Assembly (NCBI RefSeq): GCF_036053395.1
Contig: NZ_CP107942.1
Location: forward strand, 8,450,501-8,514,500
Reading direction: 5' to 3'
Source: Actinoplanes sp. NBC_00393
GTDB lineage: Bacteria; Actinomycetota; Actinomycetes; Mycobacteriales; Micromonosporaceae
Length of the DNA: 64,000 nucleotides
Shown: piece after piece, positions 31,779 through 39,572 of the stretch
Numbering within the stretch: position 1 is the stretch's first letter
Layout: every line of letters begins with the position of its first letter
Program-made: the position numbers and the translations under genes
Notes under the pieces: model-generated
Told to the model about the DNA's origin: nothing
What the model saw: the letters and a program-made list of their open reading frames with translations, nothing else
The model's database searches: none

Positions 31779-32166
31779 CCCGGACTCCCTTCGTCGGCCA
31801 TGGCCGCCATCACGATCGAACTACTCGGGTACGACACTTTCGGCTGATCCGGGCCCGGAGATCAGAAGAACCCTCGGATCAAAGTGCGGGCTCGGGGCTG
31901 GACCACTGTACGAACCGGGCCACCACCTGCCCAACTACCGCGGTGGACGAGTCTCGGGACAACCTGTGGACATCTCCCTTCTGCCTGTGCACACCATGTG
32001 GACAACTTCTGGGGACAGCGCATGTGGCACGTACCTCAGCAGGACTTTTACTGTCCCCAGCTGTGGAGGCAGAAAAGGTTCCAGATCAGGGGAAATACCG
32101 ACGGGCGTGAGCAAGCCGTCGCACTGAGGCGTTGCGGTTCCGTCCCGGGCACGTCACCCTTTTCAC
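31779..32166. promoter_or_regulatory. 388-bp divergent region of dnaB and the giant repeat protein; DnaA-box-like sites
   Basis: TGTGGACAA at 31997-32005 is an exact reverse match to the DnaA box TTGTCCACA, and TGTGGACAT at 31965-31973 differs by one base. The sequence around them repeats GGACA motifs (GGGACAACCTGTGGACA, GTGGACAACTTCTGGGGACA). No gene is visible. DnaA control of dnaB transcription, or DnaA titration, is possible. Confidence 0.5.
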
Positions 32167-35100
32167 GTGGACCAACGGGAGTGGGACTATGGCGCCCGCA
32201 TGTCGCGCGATCGGCGCGCTGCGGAGGCTTGGCCCACCCGGGAGCCGGAGGTCAGCGAGTCCGAGCCCCGATGGGCCTCGCTCGCCGACACCGGCAGCCT
32301 GACGCCGAGCGACGAGGCGCTGACCTGGCAGCGCCGCGCTGACGCATGGGCTCAGCAGGCCGAAGTCGAGCCGTACAGCAGTGGAAGCCAGGCTGTGGAG
32401 CCGGTGAACCGGTGGTCCGAGGTCGCCTCCACGGGCCGCCCCACGTTCCCCGCCGACGGCGTCGGCTGGCGTACTCAGACTTCCGAGTGGCGGGCCACCG
32501 GCGCCCGCTGGCGGCAGACCACCGAGTGGCGGTCGTCGACCGGTTCGCACGTCTGGCGCTCGACCACCGAGGCCTGGCAGAGCGACGAGGACATCACTCC
32601 GGAGAGGGAAAAGCCCGCGATCGCCGGCACTGCCTGGCCGACCCCGGACTCCGACTCCGACTCGTCGACGCCGTCCTGGCAGCAGCAGTCCACCCCTTCC
32701 TGGCAGCAGCAGTCGACTCAGACGCCCTCTTGGCAGGAGTCGTCGACCCAGACGCCGTCCTGGCAGCAGTCCTCGACGCAAACGCCTTCCTGGCAGCAGC
32801 CCTCGACGCAAACTCCCTCCTGGCAGCAGCCCTCGACTTCGACGCCGTCCTGGCAGCGACGCGAACCAGAGGAGCCTTCTTGGCAGCGGCGCGAGCAGCC
32901 GGAGAAACCGTCCTGGCAACGGTCCGACGAGCCCGGCCGGGCCACCCGACCCGTCGAGCAGACCTGGTCCGGCGCCGCCCCGGCGGCCACGCCGTCCTGG
33001 CAGCTGTCGGCCGCCACGACGCCCTCCTGGCAGCGGTCCGACGACTCCCGGGGCCGTGGTTCCGCCGACCAGCCGCCCGGTGAGAACACCGTCGGCATGA
33101 CCCGCTGGGAGCGGACGGAAGCGCCCGGTTGGCAGACTTCCCCGGTCGAGGACGCCCAGCACCTGGTCCGCGAGGACGACCGGGCCGCCTGGCGGCGTGA
33201 TTCCGCCTATGCGGAACAGCCGCCCCGCCGAGGCCGCCGCCGTGCGCCGGAGACCGACGCCACCCCTTCCGGGGGTACGGGTTGGTCGACCGCCGGGGAG
33301 TCGGACAACTGGTCCCGGCACACCGACACCGGCAACATCCAGTCCTCGCCGGACGACACGGGCAGAGCTCCGGAGCAGGCCGGCGGGCGACGCAGCCGCC
33401 GGGCCGAGACGTCCCGGCAAGCAACAACCCCTGTTTCGTACGCGGAACCGACCAGCGCCGCCCCCGCCCCCTATCCCGGCAGTCCCGCGGAAAGCCCGCG
33501 CCCCGCGGCGGACCGTCCCCGACGTGGCCGGCCGAACCGCTACAACGCGAACGTCACCGACTGGCGCGAGGACACCGCTTCCTGGGAGGCGGAGCCGGAC
33601 ACCAGCAACTGGACCCGCGACCCGGACACCGGCCAGTGGAGCCGCGCCGAGGACGATCCGCGCATCCTGGCGTGGCGCGCGGAGGCAGCCCGCCGCGAGT
33701 CGATGAAGGAGAGCGGCGAGGAGGACACCGCTCCCCGCAACGGCCGCAGCCGCCGAGCCGAGCAGCCGAGCGGAGGCGTCCCCGGGGGCCCGCTCCCGAG
33801 CAGTGGCGTTCCCGACGGTTCCGCTGCCGCCTGGCCGGCCAGCGGCGTTCCGGACGCCCGCATCGGCGTGCCGAGCACCCGCCCACGCAGCGCGATGCCC
33901 GGCGCTGCCCGCCCACGCAGCGCCATGCCTGACGCCACCCGCCCACGCAGCGCCATGCCCGACGCCATCCGGCCGAACAGCGCGATGCCGGGCCGCGCCG
34001 CCGGTCCTTCGCCGGACACCACCGGCAGCACGCCGTGGAGCGGCTCGACGGCGCCGAGCGTCCCGGGCGCCTACGAGCCGGGCCGCGGTCGCCGCCAGCG
34101 GGACGACGCTGCCGAGCCCCCGGCCGGCGGTGGCCGTCGCCGGGCACCGGACCCGCAGAGCGCCGAGCCGTGGCAGGCCGCGCCGGAGCCCCGGCCCAGC
34201 CGTCAGTCCCGCCGCCAGAACGCGGAGCCCGAGGAGTACCCGACCGACGGCTGGCGACAGGGCCCTCTGCCGCCCCGCCAGGATCCGCCTCGCGAGCTCC
34301 CGGCCGGCGGCCCGTCCTGGGGCCGCCAGTCGTACGGCAGCCCCCGCGAACTGCCGGCCGGCAGCTCCCCTTGGCCCGACACCGGCCGCCAGACCAACGG
34401 CACCCCGCGCGATGTCCCTGCGAACGGCTCGCCGTGGCCCGACAGCAGCCGCCAGACCAACGGCGCCCCGCGCGACGTCCCTGCGAACGGCTCGCCGTGG
34501 CCCGAGAGCAGCCGCCAGACCAGCGGCGGCTCTCGCGACCTGCCCACAAGCGGTTCCCCGTGGCCCGACACCGGCCGCCAGGCGAACGGCCGGCCCGACG
34601 GTGGTCGCCAGGGCTATCCGGCACGGGAGCTTCCCGCCGGTGGGCCGTCGTGGGCGGAGCAGGAACCTCGCCCCGGCTACCGCGGCCAGGGCCCGGCCAG
34701 CGATCCGTGGGCTGAGCAGGAACAGCGCCGGCCTAGTCGCGACCAGTCGTCCTGGGGGAACCAGGACGGACGCAGGCCGTACCGGGACCAGGGTCCTGGC
34801 CGGGACGTGCCTTCCTGGGCCGATCCGGAACCCCGCCCGGGCTACCGCGACCAGGGCCCGGCGCGAGACATGCCGTCCGGCGCGCCGTCCTGGTCCGATC
34901 AAACTCGTGCGGTTCCTTCCGATGAGCCGTCGTGGGCCGATCGGGAGACCCGCCGTCCCGGCTACGGCGCCTCACGCGAACTTCCCGCCGGCGGTTCACC
35001 GCGTCCCGACACCGCTCGCCAGCCCTACCCGGCCCGGGAGCTTCCCGCCGGGCCGTCCTGGGCCGCGCCGGAGCCTCGCCGCCCCACCTACGGCACGCCA

Positions 35101-36324
35101 CGCGCGCTGCCCGCGGGCAGCGGCGCCTGGCCCGAGCCCGGCGGCCCGACCCGTCCAGACGCGCGCGAACCCGGCAGCCCGGGCTGGCAGGACCCCCGTC
35201 AGCCCGGCGGCCCGACCCGTCCGGACGCCCGCGGATCCGGCAGCCCAAGCTGGCAGGACTCCCGCGAGCCCGGCTGGCAGGACTCCCGTGACTCCGGCGG
35301 CGCGAGCTGGCAGGAATCCGGCGGCCCGGGCTGGCAGGAACCCGGCGGCGCGAGGTGGCAAGAACCTGGCAGCCCTGGCCGTCCGGATCCCCGGCGACCC
35401 CAGCCGGGCGGTCCGACCTGGGCTGACTCGACGTCGCGGGACGCACGGCGGGCGCCCTACGGTGCGGCCGGGGCCGCGCAGTGGCCGGACCCGCTGAGCC
35501 AGCCACGCCGGGCCAGCGCGCCGGCCTACGGCGCCTCCGAGGCACAGCGCGGCTTCGACGACCGGGACGATCTGCCTGGTGGAGGCGGCTACGGCCAGGC
35601 TCCCGCGGCCAACGACTGGCTCACCGCCGAGCGTGCCGCACGCCGCGGCCCCCAGTACCGCGACAGCGCCGGACGGGACGGTGAGACCGACTGGCGCCAG
35701 GAGCTGTCCCGGGACAATGCCCTCGAGGAGGGTGAATCCCGCCGTTACGACACGTCGGACTTTCCGCCCTTTCGGCCAAGTGGGTCCGCCACCGTCGCCG
35801 GATCGTCGAACCTGGCGCTGAGTGCCACCTCGGTCATCTCCCGGGTGCCTGAGGCACCGGCCGCCGACGTCGTCGAGGAGGACACCTCCTGGCCGCCGCG
35901 TCGCACCACCGGCGCGTTCCAGGGCACCGGCTCCTACGAGCGCCGCCCGGTCAGTGGGAACCTGGTCACCGGCGGGGGCAGCGATCTGCTCAACCCGGAC
36001 GACGACGAGGAGGACGAGGAGACCACCGGCGGTCCGCTGGCCGCCGTCGGTTACACAGTCGTCTGGTACGGCGTGCCCGTGATCCTCTTCGTCGCCGGCA
36101 TGTTCCTACTCAACAGCGGCCAGCGCAACCATGCTCTGGACACCCTCGCCGGCGCAGCCCCCGAGTTCGGCGTCTCGCTCGCGCTGAGCATGCTGGTGGC
36201 GATCTGCCTGCGCTGGGCCACCTCCGCCTGGAAGTCCGCCAGCGTCGGCCTGGCTGCCGCGGTGGTCGGTGGCGGCCTGGCCACCGTGCTGAGCTCCGCC
36301 ATCACCGGCAACAGCCTCAGCTGA
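32167..36324 (+). CDS. Giant Trp-rich disordered repeat protein with C-terminal membrane anchor
   Basis: A 1385-residue protein. Residues 1-1285 are predicted disordered by composition: Ser, Pro, Arg, Gly and Glu rich, yet with a strikingly regular Trp. Repeat blocks follow one another: TPSWQQ units (~168-293), RPRSAMPDA units (~575-606), 21-residue units around PRDVPANGSPWPD (~735-800), and WQD/WQE units (~995-1065). An acidic stretch (DDDEEDEETT) precedes three C-terminal helices (VGYTVVWYGVPVILFVAG, FGVSLALSMLVAICLRW, VGLAAAVVGGGLATVLSSAI). I recognise no catalytic domain. It probably sits on the inner membrane as a long cytoplasmic brush or scaffold. GTG 32167 was chosen; ATG 32200 is possible. 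Confidence 0.78.
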   Translation: MDQREWDYGARMSRDRRAAEAWPTREPEVSESEPRWASLADTGSLTPSDEALTWQRRADAWAQQAEVEPYSSGSQAVEPVNRWSEVASTGRPTFPADGVGWRTQTSEWRATGARWRQTTEWRSSTGSHVWRSTTEAWQSDEDITPEREKPAIAGTAWPTPDSDSDSSTPSWQQQSTPSWQQQSTQTPSWQESSTQTPSWQQSSTQTPSWQQPSTQTPSWQQPSTSTPSWQRREPEEPSWQRREQPEKPSWQRSDEPGRATRPVEQTWSGAAPAATPSWQLSAATTPSWQRSDDSRGRGSADQPPGENTVGMTRWERTEAPGWQTSPVEDAQHLVREDDRAAWRRDSAYAEQPPRRGRRRAPETDATPSGGTGWSTAGESDNWSRHTDTGNIQSSPDDTGRAPEQAGGRRSRRAETSRQATTPVSYAEPTSAAPAPYPGSPAESPRPAADRPRRGRPNRYNANVTDWREDTASWEAEPDTSNWTRDPDTGQWSRAEDDPRILAWRAEAARRESMKESGEEDTAPRNGRSRRAEQPSGGVPGGPLPSSGVPDGSAAAWPASGVPDARIGVPSTRPRSAMPGAARPRSAMPDATRPRSAMPDAIRPNSAMPGRAAGPSPDTTGSTPWSGSTAPSVPGAYEPGRGRRQRDDAAEPPAGGGRRRAPDPQSAEPWQAAPEPRPSRQSRRQNAEPEEYPTDGWRQGPLPPRQDPPRELPAGGPSWGRQSYGSPRELPAGSSPWPDTGRQTNGTPRDVPANGSPWPDSSRQTNGAPRDVPANGSPWPESSRQTSGGSRDLPTSGSPWPDTGRQANGRPDGGRQGYPARELPAGGPSWAEQEPRPGYRGQGPASDPWAEQEQRRPSRDQSSWGNQDGRRPYRDQGPGRDVPSWADPEPRPGYRDQGPARDMPSGAPSWSDQTRAVPSDEPSWADRETRRPGYGASRELPAGGSPRPDTARQPYPARELPAGPSWAAPEPRRPTYGTPRALPAGSGAWPEPGGPTRPDAREPGSPGWQDPRQPGGPTRPDARGSGSPSWQDSREPGWQDSRDSGGASWQESGGPGWQEPGGARWQEPGSPGRPDPRRPQPGGPTWADSTSRDARRAPYGAAGAAQWPDPLSQPRRASAPAYGASEAQRGFDDRDDLPGGGGYGQAPAANDWLTAERAARRGPQYRDSAGRDGETDWRQELSRDNALEEGESRRYDTSDFPPFRPSGSATVAGSSNLALSATSVISRVPEAPAADVVEEDTSWPPRRTTGAFQGTGSYERRPVSGNLVTGGGSDLLNPDDDEEDEETTGGPLAAVGYTVVWYGVPVILFVAGMFLLNSGQRNHALDTLAGAAPEFGVSLALSMLVAICLRWATSAWKSASVGLAAAVVGGGLATVLSSAITGNSLS
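32668..33045 (+). repeat. 30-bp coding repeats (TPSWQQxSTQ)
   Basis: Eleven PSWQ motifs within about 125 residues. The central ones recur at exactly ten residues (30 bp), as TPSWQQSSTQ and TPSWQQPSTQ, then drift to PSWQRRE, PSWQRSD and PSWQLSA. The DNA units are nearly identical in the core, so they arose by recent tandem duplication. Confidence 0.85.
33889..33987 (+). repeat. 27-bp coding repeats (RPRSAMPDA)
   Basis: Four 9-residue units: RPRSAMPGA, RPRSAMPDA, RPRSAMPDA and RPNSAMPGR. The DNA reads CGCCCACGCAGCGCCATGCC with few changes between units. Confidence 0.85.
34380..34585 (+). repeat. 63-bp coding repeats (21-residue PRDVPANGSPWPD units)
   Basis: Three tandem 21-residue units of the form GRQTNGTPRDVPANGSPWPD with one more residue. 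The last has PRD changed to SRD and VPAN to LPTS. The DNA identity between the first two units is very high. Confidence 0.8.
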
Positions 36325-36441
36325 GGCCATCCACCACCGCCGTCCCGGCATCGGGGCCACCGAATCGGCAGCGCCCGGCTGGTGGCCAGGAAAGAGGCGC
36401 GTGGGCCGGCGAAATGCCTGGGCTGCCCGGCGGAAGATGCA

Positions 36442-36476
36442 AAACAGCGCCCCGAGGTAAGCCTGGGGCGCTGTTT
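36442..36476 (-). terminator. Intrinsic terminator of the rpsF-ssb-rpsR-rplI operon
   Basis: AAACAGCGCCCC and GGGGCGCTGTTT form a 12-bp stem around an 11-base loop, 13 bases past the rplI stop. On the minus strand the right arm ends in TGTTTTGC. It may also serve the plus-strand repeat-protein gene. Confidence 0.85.
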
Positions 36477-36489
36477 CGGTGAGGCCTTG

Positions 36490-36939
36490 TTACTTGGCGG
36501 CCACCACGTTCACCGGGAACGTCGCGGTCACCTCGGGGTGCAGCTTGACCTGAACCGTGTACGAGCCGGTGGTCTTGATGTGACCCGGCAGCTCGAGACG
36601 GCGACGGTCGAGGGCCGGGCCGCCGGCGGCCTTGACCGCGTCGACGATCTCGGCCGGGGTGATCGAGCCGAAGAGGCGGCCGCCGTTGCCGGAACGCGCC
36701 GACAGCGTGACCTTGAGGCCGGCGAGCTGGCCCTTGACCTCGTTGGCCTGACCCAGGTCGCGGATCTCACGGGCCTCACGGGCCCGCTTGATGACGACGA
36801 CCTGCTTCTCGGCGCCCTTGGTCCACTGGATGGCGAAGCCCTGCGGGAGCAGGTAGTTGCGGCCGTAGCCGTTCTTCACCTCGACGATGTCGCCGGGGGT
36901 GCCGAGGCCCGACACCTCCTGCGTGAGGATGATCTTCAT
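36490..36939 (-). CDS. rplI: 50S ribosomal protein L9 (bL9)
   Basis: A 149-residue bL9. The N-terminal 23S-binding domain ([20 protein letters not shown], then [20 protein letters not shown]) is joined by the long connecting helix to the C-terminal domain ([19 protein letters not shown], then [20 protein letters not shown]). It is last in the rpsF operon, 14 bp after rpsR, and followed by a strong terminator. Confidence 0.97.
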   Translation of the reverse strand: MKIILTQEVSGLGTPGDIVEVKNGYGRNYLLPQGFAIQWTKGAEKQVVVIKRAREAREIRDLGQANEVKGQLAGLKVTLSARSGNGGRLFGSITPAEIVDAVKAAGGPALDRRRLELPGHIKTTGSYTVQVKLHPEVTATFPVNVVAAK

Positions 36940-36953
36940 TTCGGTGACCCTCC

Positions 36954-37193
36954 TCAGCGCGCCGTGGCCGTGTACGGCAGGAGCGCCATCTCGCGGGCGT
37001 TCTTGACCGCGCGGGCGATCTGCCGCTGCTGCTGCGAGGTCACACCGGTGACGCGGCGGGCACGGATCTTGCCGCGGTCGGAGATGAACTTGCGCAGGAG
37101 CGCGGTGTCCTTGTAGTCGATGTAGGTGATCCCGTCCTTGTCGAGCGGGTTCACCTTCTTCTTCGGCTTGCGAAGCGCCGCAGCCTTAGCCAT
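36954..37193 (-). CDS. rpsR: 30S ribosomal protein S18 (bS18)
   Basis: A 79-residue bS18 with a basic N-terminus ([20 protein letters not shown]) and the core [19 protein letters not shown] and [20 protein letters not shown]. It lacks the four Cys zinc residues of the paralogue type, so it is the zinc-free form. ATG 37193 has AGGAG eight bases upstream. It binds S6 in the small subunit. Confidence 0.96.
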   Translation of the reverse strand: MAKAAALRKPKKKVNPLDKDGITYIDYKDTALLRKFISDRGKIRARRVTGVTSQQQRQIARAVKNAREMALLPYTATAR

Positions 37194-37229
37194 TGCTCTT
37201 ACTCCTGAACTCAAGAAAGCCCGAAGGGC

Positions 37230-37805
37230 TTAGAAGGGAGGCTCGTCGTCGAACGAGGAGTTGCCGCCGCCACCGCCGGAGCGGTTGCCGCTGGAGGCCG
37301 GTGCCGCCGAGGCCCAGGGGTCGTCGTCGAAGCCGCCGCCGCTGTTGCCGCCGCCGCCCCGGTTGCCGCCGCCACTGAACTGCCGGTTGCCGCCACCACC
37401 GCCGCCGGAGGCGCCGAAGCCGCCCCCTCCGCCGCCGGAGCGGCTCATCTTCTGCACCTTCGCCGTGGCGTAGCGCAGGGATGGGCCGATCTCGTCGACC
37501 TCGAGCTCGATGACGGTGCGCTTCTCTCCCTCTTTGGTCTCGTAAGACCGCTGGCGCAGCCGACCCTGCACGATCACTCGAGCGCCACGCTGCAGCGACT
37601 CGGCGACGTGCTCGGCGGCGTCACGCCAGATGTTGCAGGCGAGGAAGAGTGGCTCGCCGTCTTTCCACTCGCCCGATTGGCGATCCAACGTCCGCGGCGT
37701 GGAAGCGATGCGGAAATTGGCGACCGCCGCACCCGACGGGGTGAAGCGCAGCACGGGGTCGTCGGTCAGGTTGCCGACGACCGTGATGGTGGTTTCTCCT
37801 GCCAT
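37230..37805 (-). CDS. ssb: Single-stranded DNA-binding protein
   Basis: A 191-residue SSB. The OB fold spans about 1-115 ([60 protein letters not shown]). A Gly-rich tail made of [11 protein letters not shown] and GGNSGG blocks follows and ends in the acidic tip DDEPPF, the docking site for partner proteins. It lies between rpsF and rpsR as in most actinobacteria, linking replication and ribosome genes. Confidence 0.96.
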   Translation of the reverse strand: MAGETTITVVGNLTDDPVLRFTPSGAAVANFRIASTPRTLDRQSGEWKDGEPLFLACNIWRDAAEHVAESLQRGARVIVQGRLRQRSYETKEGEKRTVIELEVDEIGPSLRYATAKVQKMSRSGGGGGGFGASGGGGGGNRQFSGGGNRGGGGNSGGGFDDDPWASAAPASSGNRSGGGGGNSSFDDEPPF

Positions 37806-37870
37806 GAAACTTCTCCTCGCCGCTTCAGTCGTTGAGGCAAAGGGTCTCAGGACCCTCTGACAAAAACGCC

Positions 37871-38161
37871 TCAGCGGGTCTCGGGACGGATGACCTTGGT
37901 ACGCAGGATGGACTCGTTGAGCCGGAGCTGACGGTCCAGCTCGGCCACGGCCTCGGGCGTCGCCTGCAGGTCGACGACCGCGTAGATGCCTTCAGCCTTC
38001 TTGTTGATCTCGAACGAGAGCCGGCGACGGCCCCAGACGTCGAGCTTCTCCACCGAGCCACCCGCGGTCCTGATCACGTTCAGGTACTGGTCGAGCGACG
38101 GAGCAACGGTGCGCTCCTCGAGCGAAGGGTCGAGGATCACCATGAGTTCGTAATGACGCAA
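37871..38161 (-). CDS. rpsF: 30S ribosomal protein S6 (bS6)
   Basis: A 96-residue bS6 ([20 protein letters not shown]; then [20 protein letters not shown]; then [20 protein letters not shown]). The start codon is TTG at 38161, preceded by AGGAGGTGAG. It is first in the rpsF-ssb-rpsR-rplI operon. The leader upstream folds into two hairpins with interchangeable arms and may mediate feedback by S6/S18. Confidence 0.96.
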   Translation of the reverse strand: MRHYELMVILDPSLEERTVAPSLDQYLNVIRTAGGSVEKLDVWGRRRLSFEINKKAEGIYAVVDLQATPEAVAELDRQLRLNESILRTKVIRPETR

Positions 38162-38189
38162 GACGTTCTCACCTCCTGTGGGCTATGCG

Positions 38190-38266
38190 GCCACGGTCTC
38201 TCCGTGGCAGGAGGTCTTGTGTCGAACGCAGCAGAAAGCCGTGGGATCTTCAAGAGCGCCCACGGC
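38190..38266 (-). promoter_or_regulatory. Paired-hairpin leader of the rpsF operon
   Basis: In the minus-strand RNA the first hairpin has arms GCCGTGGG/CCCACGGC (plus 38259-38266 and 38238-38245). The second has arms GCCACGG/CCGTGGC (38202-38208 and 38190-38196) with a 5-base loop, just before the ribosome site. CCGTGG and CCACGG arms are interchangeable between them, so alternative pairing is possible. S6:S18-binding leaders are known before rpsF in many bacteria; identity with that motif is not established here. Confidence 0.5.
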
Positions 38267-38320
38267 GAACACACTGCGAACCGAGCCAGCATACCCAGGT
38301 CGGGCGCTGGGCCCAAAAAC

Positions 38321-38348
38321 GACGACCCCGTCCGGGGACGAGGTCGTC
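38321..38348 (-). terminator. Intrinsic terminator of the secreted-protein gene
   Basis: GACGACC and GGTCGTC arms, with an inner CCCCG/CGGGG pairing, are followed on the minus strand by GTTTTTGGG. It lies between the secreted-protein gene and the rpsF leader and insulates the ribosomal operon. Confidence 0.85.
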
Positions 38349-38460
38349 GGGAGGAAGAGCCGCGGGGCGTCCGGCCCGATTCGTTGGGTGGGACCTGGGG
38401 AGGAACGACCACACCGATGAGGTTGGACGCGTCCGCCCCGCGGAGCTTTCACCGAGGAGC

Positions 38461-39444
38461 TTACGCGATGTTTGTGCGAGATGCACGTTGCGACACGATT
38501 GCCCGAATCGCGGCGGTTGAGACACCGATGACGCACACCAGGGCGGTCAGCCCGAGCAGGCCGATCGGGCGGCCCTCCCGGATCGGCCCGACCGCTGCGA
38601 CCGGCTCGGCGACGGTTCCGCTGACCGGCACGGTGGTCTCCGGAACCGGCACGCCCTCGGCAGTGGGCGTCGCAGTCTGCGCGTGGTGCACAGCGGGAAC
38701 ATCGGCGGCCGCAGCCGAGGCCGACGTCGTGGGCAGGATCGTCTTGCGTTCACCCGGCGGCATGCCGGCGAAAGCGGGTGCGCCCACTCCGGCCGTACCC
38801 CGCATGCTCTTGATCTTGAGACGCGGGCTGACCTGCGCCGCGCTGGTCGCGCTCGCCGGAGGGGACCCGGCGGCCTTCCGCGTCCCCGGCCGGGACGAAC
38901 CGGCGGCGGTGCGTGCCGGGCGCTGAGCCGGAGAGGCCGAGTCCGGCAGCGCCGAGCCGGCCCGGGAATCCGTCGGCGAACCGGCCGGCCGGGACATCAT
39001 CGTGGCCGCCTTCCCACCGGACGGAGCGGGCACCGGGTCAGGCGTCGACGGATTCGACGGCTCGGCGGTGACCAGCACCGGCGTCACGTCGCCGCCGACC
39101 GCGCAATCCGGCGTGAGCAGCACCGACGTGGTGCCGCGGCGGAACACGACCTCGGCCGAGCCGTTCTCCGGAACGGTGCCCTTCGACGTGCCGCCGAGCC
39201 GGAGCCGGGCGTCGTGGCCGGTCCGGTTGTGCACCTTGACCACGGATTCGGCCGGCACGGTCAGCGACTCCACGTTCGGGCGCGACTCGCAGGAGAGACC
39301 GAGCACCCCGCCGTCGAAGGTCACCTGGCGGTCGCTCTCGTCGACCTGCTCGGCGCTCGCCGTCCCGTTCGTGAGCAGCGGCGCGCCGAAGATCAACCCG
39401 CTCAGCATCAGCGCCGCCACCCGGTATCGGAACTGCCGCGACAT
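38461..39444 (-). CDS. Secreted/surface protein with signal peptide and C-terminal helix
   Basis: A 327-residue protein. The signal peptide RYRVAALMLSGLIFGAPLLT is followed by a cleavage site near ASA. A folded N-terminal part (~30-130) has one Cys pair (LGLSCESRP and TPDCAVGGD) and the sequence VVKVHNRTGHDARLRLGGTS. A long Pro/Ala/Ser/Thr-rich stalk (~130-290) follows, then a C-terminal helix (PIGLLGLTALVCVIGVSTAA) and a short basic tail. There is no LPxTG-like signal. It is probably wall-spanning and anchored by its C-terminal helix; the function is unknown. ATG 39444 has GGGGGATGG upstream. Confidence 0.75.
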   Translation of the reverse strand: MSRQFRYRVAALMLSGLIFGAPLLTNGTASAEQVDESDRQVTFDGGVLGLSCESRPNVESLTVPAESVVKVHNRTGHDARLRLGGTSKGTVPENGSAEVVFRRGTTSVLLTPDCAVGGDVTPVLVTAEPSNPSTPDPVPAPSGGKAATMMSRPAGSPTDSRAGSALPDSASPAQRPARTAAGSSRPGTRKAAGSPPASATSAAQVSPRLKIKSMRGTAGVGAPAFAGMPPGERKTILPTTSASAAAADVPAVHHAQTATPTAEGVPVPETTVPVSGTVAEPVAAVGPIREGRPIGLLGLTALVCVIGVSTAAIRAIVSQRASRTNIA

Positions 39445-39572
39445 GCACCATCCCCCAGTCCACCGCCGGCCGCGCCGGCATCCCGTCAAGCCTGATCAAT
39501 GCAGCTAACGAGGAGCCGCAGAGCACGGTGACGCGTGAGGAAAGCGTCGTACCCGCGTCGTAGGCTCGTCCC

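Noticed and set aside
31965..32005. oriC at the DnaA-box-like pair
   Set aside because: Only two boxes, no AT-rich unwinding element, and no dnaA or dnaN beside it. In related genomes oriC lies between rpmH/dnaA and dnaN, outside this window.
32668..33045. Possible CRISPR array
   Set aside because: Repeats are 30 bp head-to-tail without unique spacers and are in frame in a coding gene; no cas genes in the window.
32086..34902. Long minus-strand open frame (938 codons) opposite the giant repeat protein
   Set aside because: Its codon third positions fall on the conserved positions of the plus-strand gene, the product is only Arg/Gly/Leu/Val/Pro-rich, and the plus frame has clear repeats and membrane helices. 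It is a high-GC shadow.
33803..35497. Second plus-strand open frame (564 codons) inside the giant gene
   Set aside because: Composition is almost only Ala, Arg, Pro, Thr, with no domain or ribosome site, as expected for the +1 frame of a GC-rich repeat gene.
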